64,000 nucleotides of DNA, taken from the NCBI GenBank assembly GCA_029262995.1, contig JAJCYH010000025.1:16256-80255 (forward strand), in the 5' to 3' direction. The notes beneath the pieces are model-generated. The model searched no databases. It was not told where the DNA came from and saw only the letters and a program-made list of their open reading frames with translations. This DNA is from Saprospiraceae bacterium. GTDB lineage: Bacteria; Bacteroidota; Bacteroidia; Chitinophagales; Saprospiraceae. Positions within the stretch are counted from its first letter, which is position 1; every line of letters begins with the position of its first letter. Below are positions 17,885 through 26,443 of this stretch, piece after piece. The position numbers were made by a program, and so were the translations under genes.

Positions 17885-20800
17885 TTAATCGACTTTTAAT
17901 ACGCGTCCCGTCTGTACACCAGACTCGTTCCATAGTTTATAGATATATGTTCCTGAAGGTAAATTGATTAAAGAAACCTCATTAGCATCTTTAGTCTGTA
18001 TTACCCTTTGTCCTTCAATTGTAAATAATTCAAAATAAAGGCTTCCATTTCCTATTCCGTTTTTCAATACAAACCTGACAAGGTCTGTCGTTGGATTTGG
18101 ATATACATTAAAGTAATCTGCTATCGCTAGTTCTTTTGTTGATGTGCTAATCTCTCCTTCAAACAAATCTTCTATAAGTATCAATTCAAAGTTATTATCA
18201 AGAATATATGAATCATACAACTCTGAAAGTCCAAACACATTCTTTAAAGTACCATTCTGAAGCGCTTCAATTTCCAATGTTAAAAATGCAGTTTCTGAAT
18301 CCAAAATCATAGAATTCAATTGGTCATTCTTAGTAACCATACTGATACGATTGCCATTGATAATATTAAAACTGATTTGCTCAAAACTTTGATCTGAAGT
18401 AACATCAGTAATTTCAACCATGTTCTCATCAAAAATCAAATGCAATTCAGTAGCCAATGCTTCTACATTCCCTGTGATAAACATTGGAATTTGGTAAGTT
18501 TCTCCAGCATTTAACAACTGATCTTGTATTACTAGCGTATCGGATAATAGCTGAATACTAGTCTGTCCAAGATCTGAAGAGTCATCAATATCGCCAGGCT
18601 TGTATGCGATGTAGTGTGCCTTTGGCGCAAAGCCTGCAGAGGTCTCAACTGTCTGATCAACAAACTTCCATTCCTTGCTTAAAGGGGAATCAAATGACAA
18701 AATTATCTTCTCCATCTCTACTATATCAAGTGTTGATACGACCTGATCTTCGTTTATATCAGCAGCCAACTGCTCAAAGGAACTAAATGTACTTTGTCCT
18801 AGTACCCAAGCTCTTAACAACATCATATCTCGGATATTCAATCCATTTCGAGAATCATCGAGACGCTCAGGTGATATACTTTCTTCAGTATATGCCCTTC
18901 CTTCCTCATTAGTAGATGCAGAAGAATTCAATACTACACCTGGCACAGGTCTGTACTTATCAGTATTAACCGTTACCAATTTGCCGAAATTGGTCAAATC
19001 AATACTGATGAATTGTGTATAATACCATTCCAGTCCAGCAACATTATTTCTTGTTACTTTCCACTCTCTTTCTATTTCTAGTGATGTCTGGCTTAATTCC
19101 CCAAGAAAATCTATATAGCTAGCAGAATAGGCAGTTGGCGTATTAAAAAATATTGGTCTAGTATCTCCATACTCAATGCCAAGGCTATTGCTCAATTCGT
19201 CAGGACTGATTCTGTGGTCATTTAAGTCAAGGTCATCAGGCCATTCTACATCATCCTCCAAAGAGTGTCCTGAACTACAGTCCCCTACAGGTGCCGAGTT
19301 AGAAAGGAAGTCACAAATAAATCCAATATCGCTCACATTCGTAATCGTCTGACTAAAACTGTATGTATTCAAAGTCAACCAATCCAACAAAGTCCACGTT
19401 CGTATTATCCTAAATAAACCATTTCCATCTACAAATACTTGATCTTCATAGGCGACCCCAACTAAATTTTGGCAATTGCTTTGAAGTTGGACCACCGGAA
19501 ATACATCAGAGCTGTCAATCCCATTCAATAGCAACAATGAGTTAGGAGATAAAAATGTTGATATATTATTCTCATTTAGACCTTGTACAAAAACCTCAAG
19601 ATTCATGGTAGGCCAGGTAATATCTGATTCTAAAAAATTACAACTAGAGTCTAAAATAGATACGGACCCGTTATCCACCACATAAGGTCTATTCCCAAAT
19701 CCAGGACTTGAAACCTGTATTAATGTAGGACTTGAAACAAGTTCAACCAAAGAGACATCACCTTCTTCACCAGATAAATCAAAACACAATTCAAACAATG
19801 AACTATTATTTGCAAGATCTATAGGATTCTGACCTGTCATGTCAAACCATACAAACGTTAATTTACCTAAATCAACATTATTCTGATTTGTATTTGCCGC
19901 TTCACTAAATTCTGGTAAGTTAAAATTCTGAATGCTCGTAAAACTTAAAACAGATGGATCCCATATTATACTTCCTTGTGCCGTCTGAACATTTGTAAAA
20001 TTATTGACCCTAAGAGGTATACAAACTGAACTACCCCGAGCACCATAGAAATCATCCATAGAAAATTCCACGGTAAGCAAATCGTTTGGGTCTTCTTGCA
20101 ACATAACAGAAACTGAACAAAAGTCTGAATTGTCATTTTCATCCCACACATAAACAGCCATACTTAAACTTGAACCATCAGAAGGGATATCATCAGATGT
20201 TAAAGTTATAGATGAACTAGTTCCAGAAAAGTCAGGATCATCAGTCGGCAATACATCCGAAAAGCTAAACCTCAATTCACCTGCGTCAGTACAATTGTCA
20301 AAGCTACCGGCATCAAAATCAAGAGCAAACAATTCAATTTCGCCATTTATCAATTCAACAGTAAGACCATTGATACAATAAGGAGTAGGTGCAGTAAGGT
20401 CGTTCATACATGAACTTTGACCAACGAACAAACTACCATTTTCGATGCTAAAAGGGACCAACAGGCTAGAAGAAGTAATTTCAATTACTGTCGGATCATT
20501 ACTCATCTCAACAATAGTAGAACTTCCCATCGTGCCTATTACATCAAAGCAAAGCTCAAATACAGTTGCACCATCTGCTAAGGTAGCTGGAGTTGTTGTT
20601 GTATTGTCAAACCACAAGAAGCTTAGTTTACCTTGATCTGTTGAACTTAAGCCAAATGAGCCATTAGTCAATCCTGGAAGTCCGAATGCTCCAATACTTC
20701 TAAATTGTGCAATCGCTGGATTCCAGTTTATTGATCCTTGCAATGACTCTATATTCTCGAAATTCTCAACTCTTACCGGTAAACAAACCATTTCTCCTCG

Positions 20801-22582
20801 CTCTTCCGTTACATCAGGAATAATAAATTTAACAGCATTGGCAAAGCCTGTATTAACAGTAGCATTTACTGTCCATGACCATCTTCCTTCACCTGTATTT
20901 TCATCATATTGACATACGTCTAATACATAATATATCTTTTGTAAAGTTGTAACACCTGGCTGTTCATCCAATATAATTATTTCAGAAGCCCAACCGATCA
21001 AACTGCAGGACGAAGACTCCCAAAATGGCTCTTCGCATAATGCATCTTGACAATCAACCACAACATTGGCCCCAATCGGGTTTCCATTATTATCATAAAT
21101 CAACTCAATGTTTGAAGCATCTACTGCTTCACAAGCTGCTGTACATGCACCTGCATCATTATCACTGATCTCTACAATAGCATTAAGAGAATAAGGCCAA
21201 TCAATCATTGTCGTAGGGTCAAATGTTGAACCTGTATTGTTCAAGCCAATAATTTGACGACATGCTGTAGTTGAACCTGGAATTTCCCATACCCTGCTGA
21301 TAGAACCAAACTCACAAGCTTCTTCATAGCTCTCCTGGACTTTTACTCCATTAATAAAGTATTCATCATCCATGTCCCCATCTTGATTCTGGTCATAGCC
21401 TTGAAAGTCTTCATAGAGAGGAATACATCCTGTTGAAGAGCTTGCCATTCCCAATATATTTGAGATAATATTAGGGTCGTTAATAGCTGTTCCACAATCA
21501 ACAACGATATTAGGAGGACAAGCCATCTGTATAGCTTCCTTTAATTCAACATTTATAGTCGTTACTGCCGAGTTAGTGTTTCCTGATGCGTCTGTAACGA
21601 TAACCGTTACTTCTTGAGGACCTAACTGCGTACAATCAAATTCAAAAAATTCAGGCTCAAACACCAATTCGTTCTTTGTACTACAATTGTCATAAGTACC
21701 ATCATCAACTGTCTCTACAAAAACTTTCACAATCAAAGGATTGGAAGATGTAGAGAAGGTAAGATTCACCGTAGTTAAATTATCTAAAATAACGATTGGT
21801 CCAGTCTTATCATCTACAGCTACATTACCCCAACATTTAGTACCATTATTAGTATTGGTAACTTCAACTTCCACCTCTGTATCCATATCACTGCAATCAA
21901 CGCTTTGAGGGCTTATCTCCATTATACTATAATCATAAGGTCCACCTTCTAAAATCATATCAGGTGTAAGTGTAGTTATTCCACCAAATGGGCTTAGAGA
22001 AACATTAACGAGATTATTACAAGCAAGTATTTCAAGAAATCCTGAACAGTTGTTTCCTGTAATTAATATTGGCAAATGATTGTAATTGGCTCCTATATTG
22101 ATAAATCCACCATTATCAGCCAATACTTCGGTTTCATAAATCTCCGTCTTTAATAATTCAAAACTGGTATTACTACATTGAGGGCCAACAGCCTTAAATC
22201 TCATCGTAAATAAAAGGTGATCATCAGGTAGCGATTTTGCTTGCGCATCTGATGGAACCCATGCATGTCTCAGCCTTCCCTTGGTTCCTAATGTTGTTTG
22301 TTCAGGAAGTGAAAAAGCAGCAATATTTAAACCATTCAGATCTTGAGAGATGAAAGGAATATCAACGATTTCAAGCACTAATGAATCCCATAGAATTGTA
22401 AACTGCGTAGCAATAATGTCTTGAAAGTCGCTAACCCTGACATCTACATCTATAAGTCCGTTAACTACGGAAGTAGAATCAGAAGTAACAAATTTCATGT
22501 TTAGTGGCGCCTGTTGAGCTTCCACAATATTGATATAAAATGTTAAGCAAGATGTCAGTAAAAATGTAAAAATAATTTTCAT
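17885..22582 (-). CDS. Large secreted protein with several cohesin-like modules, a dockerin-like segment and a T9SS C-terminal sorting domain
   Basis: Repeated cohesin-like blocks (e.g. VCLPVRVENFENIESLQGSINWNPAIAQFRS; VCIPLRVNNFTNVQTAQGSIIWDPSVLSFTS); NGLNIRDMMLLRAWVLG...ADINEDQVVSTLDIVEMEKIIL; YPNPTTDLVRFVL...LPSGTYIYKLWNESGVQTGRVLKVD. Confidence 0.8.
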   Translation of the reverse strand: MKIIFTFLLTSCLTFYINIVEAQQAPLNMKFVTSDSTSVVNGLIDVDVRVSDFQDIIATQFTILWDSLVLEIVDIPFISQDLNGLNIAAFSLPEQTTLGTKGRLRHAWVPSDAQAKSLPDDHLLFTMRFKAVGPQCSNTSFELLKTEIYETEVLADNGGFINIGANYNHLPILITGNNCSGFLEILACNNLVNVSLSPFGGITTLTPDMILEGGPYDYSIMEISPQSVDCSDMDTEVEVEVTNTNNGTKCWGNVAVDDKTGPIVILDNLTTVNLTFSTSSNPLIVKVFVETVDDGTYDNCSTKNELVFEPEFFEFDCTQLGPQEVTVIVTDASGNTNSAVTTINVELKEAIQMACPPNIVVDCGTAINDPNIISNILGMASSSTGCIPLYEDFQGYDQNQDGDMDDEYFINGVKVQESYEEACEFGSISRVWEIPGSTTACRQIIGLNNTGSTFDPTTMIDWPYSLNAIVEISDNDAGACTAACEAVDASNIELIYDNNGNPIGANVVVDCQDALCEEPFWESSSCSLIGWASEIIILDEQPGVTTLQKIYYVLDVCQYDENTGEGRWSWTVNATVNTGFANAVKFIIPDVTEERGEMVCLPVRVENFENIESLQGSINWNPAIAQFRSIGAFGLPGLTNGSFGLSSTDQGKLSFLWFDNTTTTPATLADGATVFELCFDVIGTMGSSTIVEMSNDPTVIEITSSSLLVPFSIENGSLFVGQSSCMNDLTAPTPYCINGLTVELINGEIELFALDFDAGSFDNCTDAGELRFSFSDVLPTDDPDFSGTSSSITLTSDDIPSDGSSLSMAVYVWDENDNSDFCSVSVMLQEDPNDLLTVEFSMDDFYGARGSSVCIPLRVNNFTNVQTAQGSIIWDPSVLSFTSIQNFNLPEFSEAANTNQNNVDLGKLTFVWFDMTGQNPIDLANNSSLFELCFDLSGEEGDVSLVELVSSPTLIQVSSPGFGNRPYVVDNGSVSILDSSCNFLESDITWPTMNLEVFVQGLNENNISTFLSPNSLLLLNGIDSSDVFPVVQLQSNCQNLVGVAYEDQVFVDGNGLFRIIRTWTLLDWLTLNTYSFSQTITNVSDIGFICDFLSNSAPVGDCSSGHSLEDDVEWPDDLDLNDHRISPDELSNSLGIEYGDTRPIFFNTPTAYSASYIDFLGELSQTSLEIEREWKVTRNNVAGLEWYYTQFISIDLTNFGKLVTVNTDKYRPVPGVVLNSSASTNEEGRAYTEESISPERLDDSRNGLNIRDMMLLRAWVLGQSTFSSFEQLAADINEDQVVSTLDIVEMEKIILSFDSPLSKEWKFVDQTVETSAGFAPKAHYIAYKPGDIDDSSDLGQTSIQLLSDTLVIQDQLLNAGETYQIPMFITGNVEALATELHLIFDENMVEITDVTSDQSFEQISFNIINGNRISMVTKNDQLNSMILDSETAFLTLEIEALQNGTLKNVFGLSELYDSYILDNNFELILIEDLFEGEISTSTKELAIADYFNVYPNPTTDLVRFVLKNGIGNGSLYFELFTIEGQRVIQTKDANEVSLINLPSGTYIYKLWNESGVQTGRVLKVD

Positions 22583-22611
22583 GATTATTGATTATGTCTA
22601 AAAGTTGAATT

Positions 22612-24060
22612 TTAATTAAAAGGCTTAAAGCTCATCGATAGCTGTAAGCCCATATTATTATGTTTCAGGACGTAACCAGCTGAATTTATAACCATTGGTA
22701 ATGGTCTATAAGTCCAATATGGAGATAATCCAATACTGTAATGATTCTTATGAAACTCCAGGTTGATTGCAAACTGATAAGACAATCCGTATCGAGACCT
22801 ATACGGCTGTTCATCCTCGGCTACAAAACTAACAATACTTCCATTAATATTATCAAAGTAATATGCTTTATTAGAGCTAGATAAATTATATTTTAGCAAG
22901 GCTTCTCCACTTAGTCCAAAGGTGCCTATGTTTATTAATTGCTTCGATAAGCCAAGTTGAAAATCATAGGATTTATGCATGCGGTGGATATGAATATCGT
23001 TATAGTAAATATTTGTTCTTTCCAGATCAATAAGCTTTGTTTCTGTAAATCCGCTCTGATTAATTACATCCACTTCTGCAGGAAATTGTTCAATAATTCT
23101 ATCTATCGATTCATCTCTATATACTCTTACATCTGTTCGGTAGGACAAACCAACAATTCCAGCAATTCCAGATCGGTGTTCTATATTCCACCTAATATCT
23201 GATTGGGTTCCAATGCTGTATGTTTCCTTCTCAATAGATTCGAGCAAGAATGAAGGCTCAGAATCACTGATACTATAACTAGCTAAGGCAATATTAGCTC
23301 CAGATCTCAAATTCCAAAAAGAACGAAATTTTCGAATAGGGTTTTTCACTAATATGGCATTGGTTAACCTTCCATCAAGCAGATCATTTCCACTTAAATA
23401 AGCTAATTCAGAATAATCAATTATTTTTATTTTATCGACTTCCGTCAAAATTGTCCTTTGCTTATAAAAATGGTCTTTATCTTCCTTAAGCATTGACCCT
23501 GTAGTTTCTTCCCCAAAGTTTTCATGAGTCGCTGTGATAAGAGCTTCAGTCTGCTTTAAACTTTTTTCTTCTTTTTGCCTTAAAGGCAAAATTGATTTTA
23601 TGGCTACATCATTTGTAGTTTTTTCATTTACGGTAGGCGTTTTAGCAATACGGTCTGAATTCAAATCAGCAATACCGATATTGTTTACATTCCCATTAGA
23701 AGTAACTTGAGGTTTCTCGATTCCACCAACTCTTGTTTCATCATTTAATGTTTCCGTTCGGACTGATTCATCCTTCTCTTTTGAATAGTCATTTAGATCA
23801 TCCTGTTCAACCAAGGCATCTTCCACAACCAAGTATTGCTCTGATTTGCCACCCTCCTCAAAAAGACCATTAAGCCATAGAACAGAGCCTAATGATACAG
23901 CACCAAGCAGAAGGCCAAAAAACAACCAAGCAAATGGCTTGTTATCTTTCTTCTTTGGAAGTCTGTCAGAAATATTATCCCATATCTCAGTTTGATTCAA
24001 CTCAAATGAACTGTTTGATAATATCTCTTTAAATTTATTTTCTTTATTCGATTCAGCCAT
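22612..24060 (-). CDS. Single-TM protein with cytoplasmic anti-sigma-like N-terminus and beta-barrel-like C-terminal domain
   Basis: TM helix FAWLFFGLLLGAVSLGSVLWLNGLF, long linker, C-terminal amphipathic beta-rich region; start is 11 nt downstream of the ECF sigma gene stop. Confidence 0.6.
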   Translation of the reverse strand: MAESNKENKFKEILSNSSFELNQTEIWDNISDRLPKKKDNKPFAWLFFGLLLGAVSLGSVLWLNGLFEEGGKSEQYLVVEDALVEQDDLNDYSKEKDESVRTETLNDETRVGGIEKPQVTSNGNVNNIGIADLNSDRIAKTPTVNEKTTNDVAIKSILPLRQKEEKSLKQTEALITATHENFGEETTGSMLKEDKDHFYKQRTILTEVDKIKIIDYSELAYLSGNDLLDGRLTNAILVKNPIRKFRSFWNLRSGANIALASYSISDSEPSFLLESIEKETYSIGTQSDIRWNIEHRSGIAGIVGLSYRTDVRVYRDESIDRIIEQFPAEVDVINQSGFTETKLIDLERTNIYYNDIHIHRMHKSYDFQLGLSKQLINIGTFGLSGEALLKYNLSSSNKAYYFDNINGSIVSFVAEDEQPYRSRYGLSYQFAINLEFHKNHYSIGLSPYWTYRPLPMVINSAGYVLKHNNMGLQLSMSFKPFN

Positions 24061-24071
24061 ATTAACTGATT

Positions 24072-24665
24072 TTAGCTTCTAATAATTTTTAATCTAAATG
24101 TTTCACCGTCAACACCTGTATTGTTTCTTGGCATCGATAATGTTTTCGCTTCTTCTTCAAACGCTTCTATGATCATTTTTCTACCCCTAGAGACCAAAGA
24201 TCTAGAACTACTTTCTGAGATATTAAGTGTCTCACCTATTTCTTTATGTGAAAAACCTTCAACCAGAAACATGTTAATTGCAATTCGATATTGCGAAGGA
24301 ATTGTATCCAAAAAACTCATCACATCAGCGGTTTCTAATTTGTACGATATATTTTCATTCTGATATGGTTCTGCTGTATTTTCAATATCAGATACGGCAA
24401 ACCTTTTTTCTTTACGCAAAATGTCAAGACATTTCTTCACTGTAACTGCACTCATCCATGATAAAAACTTTCCTCTTTCTTCGTATAGATCTATTTTAGT
24501 AATAATCTGTATCAATGACTCCTGTAAACAATCTTTTGCTTTCTCATCATCGCCTACATATCTCTTGCAAATGGCATACAGGTACTTTGAGTACTTATCA
24601 ACCAAGGCCTTATAAGCTGATTGTTCTCGATTTTTACAACCCGATATGATGTCTTGCTCCTGCAA
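24072..24665 (-). CDS. ECF-type RNA polymerase sigma factor
   Basis: Sigma-70 region 2 (YKALVDKYSKYLYAICKRYVGDDEKAKDCLQESLIQI) and region 4 (VEGFSHKEIGETLNISESSSRSLVSRGRKMI). Confidence 0.9.
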   Translation of the reverse strand: MQEQDIISGCKNREQSAYKALVDKYSKYLYAICKRYVGDDEKAKDCLQESLIQIITKIDLYEERGKFLSWMSAVTVKKCLDILRKEKRFAVSDIENTAEPYQNENISYKLETADVMSFLDTIPSQYRIAINMFLVEGFSHKEIGETLNISESSSRSLVSRGRKMIIEAFEEEAKTLSMPRNNTGVDGETFRLKIIRS

Positions 24666-24682
24666 TTCTGAATTTAACTGTG

Positions 24683-26347
24683 TTAATTGGTTTTTATCAT
24701 TATTACGCCCTCAATTGCGTAGTTTCCCGCAATTGGAGGATTTATCGTTTGCGCCCAAATCTTTCCTTCGAATTCGACCCTGACCCATCCTTTTGTTGTC
24801 TCGAAATGGCTGAGTTCAAAATCATAAATGCCACAGCCCAAAGATGAATTTATACATGAGATAGAGTATCCTTTATCACCAAAACCTTCATCTTTGATAA
24901 ATATATTTACCTGTTCATTTGGATGATGTCCTAAATTGGAACCATCGAATTTGATCTCAAACCTCCCTTTGCTGTCTACGAGCTTTGTTTCTCCGTTTTC
25001 ACTATACCATTCAAAAGAATCATAAACCATTCTCTCACCGTTTAATTCTATCAAACTGAAGTTATCGGCAAGTGAAGAACAGCTTGTCAAATATCTGATT
25101 TCGCTACCATTGTTTGTATTCCAGTCTAGATCATTAACAATAGTATGGTCAACAAGGTTAAATGATTTCATTCTTACATTTCCTGGACAAACCGATGTAT
25201 ATCCTTCAATTTTGCCCGACGGATAAATAAATAGTCGCTCCTCTCCCATTTGCTCAATGACTAATGCTGCAACTTCATCGTCTTGGCCCAAACAATTAAC
25301 AATTTTTGCGTCAAGCAAAAGCATTCCTTGTTCATTATCATCAATCGAAAGTAAGTTGCTTTTAGAATTTACCTCGCCGGAAAAAACTGTCCAACTTGAA
25401 CTGCTTTGTCCACATTTTTTTCCTAAAGACATTGTAGCATCGACTCCTTTTTCGAAGACACCAATCCACCTTCCCAATGCAGAAGAATAGGTATGCTTCT
25501 GATTATAATTTAATCTGCTATAAGAAACTCTAGCATTTTGAAATTCAAGAATGCCTTCCATCAAAACCCCTGGTTCCACTTTTGCAAAAATGTATAAGCC
25601 CGAACCATCAAAGGACAACGTACTAGTCAAGTCATCAATCTCCTTTAAGATTCTTCCATTCACCAGCTTAAATAATCGAAGATCTTGTGAAAGCTCTCCA
25701 AAATTAATTGTATTCTTGGCTGGATTCAAAAACAACGGTTCCCCATTTTCTGTCAAAGATTCAATCCAATAGGCGTATTTAATATCTTTTAAAAGCAATT
25801 GTTCACCCTTACTATCGTAAGCTAATTGTGCAAGGTTTTGCAATCCGTCAGGATGCTCTATCAGGCTTGTATGTATATTAAATTGTCCAGCAAATAAATC
25901 CCCATTTTTGTCAAAAGCCTTTCCTTCATAGCTGAAAAACAAATTATCAAACAAGACCCCTTCCGAATGTAAATTTGCATCGATAGACTTAGTTTGATTA
26001 TTCTGAAATGCATTTATTTCAATATAGTTTATATCGTTTTCTATAAGTATTGACTGTTTGACTCCGATCGTCTTTCCTTCTGACTTAAGTTTGAGAAACT
26101 CTCCTGTCTTGGCAATCTGATCCAACTCAATTAAAAATGTAACTCCTTGTAATTCAAAGAATTGATCATCAAATTCAAGACTTAGCTTTTCTGAATCATA
26201 ATTCTCAATATTATTAATCTTCCCATTTATCCTTGTGGAAATAATAGTTGTAGGTTTATCCTCAACGACTTCAACGCGGCTATTGTCATAGTCATCATAA
26301 CATGCAGTCAGAAGTATCATTAAAGAAAAAATATAAAACTTATTCAT
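24683..26347 (-). CDS. Lipoprotein of unknown function paired with the downstream-numbered TonB receptor
   Basis: Lipoprotein signal MNKFYIFSLMILLTACYDD; start reassigned to the internal Met. Confidence 0.6.
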   Translation of the reverse strand: MNKFYIFSLMILLTACYDDYDNSRVEVVEDKPTTIISTRINGKINNIENYDSEKLSLEFDDQFFELQGVTFLIELDQIAKTGEFLKLKSEGKTIGVKQSILIENDINYIEINAFQNNQTKSIDANLHSEGVLFDNLFFSYEGKAFDKNGDLFAGQFNIHTSLIEHPDGLQNLAQLAYDSKGEQLLLKDIKYAYWIESLTENGEPLFLNPAKNTINFGELSQDLRLFKLVNGRILKEIDDLTSTLSFDGSGLYIFAKVEPGVLMEGILEFQNARVSYSRLNYNQKHTYSSALGRWIGVFEKGVDATMSLGKKCGQSSSSWTVFSGEVNSKSNLLSIDDNEQGMLLLDAKIVNCLGQDDEVAALVIEQMGEERLFIYPSGKIEGYTSVCPGNVRMKSFNLVDHTIVNDLDWNTNNGSEIRYLTSCSSLADNFSLIELNGERMVYDSFEWYSENGETKLVDSKGRFEIKFDGSNLGHHPNEQVNIFIKDEGFGDKGYSISCINSSLGCGIYDFELSHFETTKGWVRVEFEGKIWAQTINPPIAGNYAIEGVIMIKTN

Positions 26348-26443
26348 TTCATCGTCTTTACAATTAGATAAGGCACGAAGCATTTAAAACGCTGCAAGGA
26401 AGTTAAAGGAAAACATAAAATATTGAGAAAAAATCCTGATATG

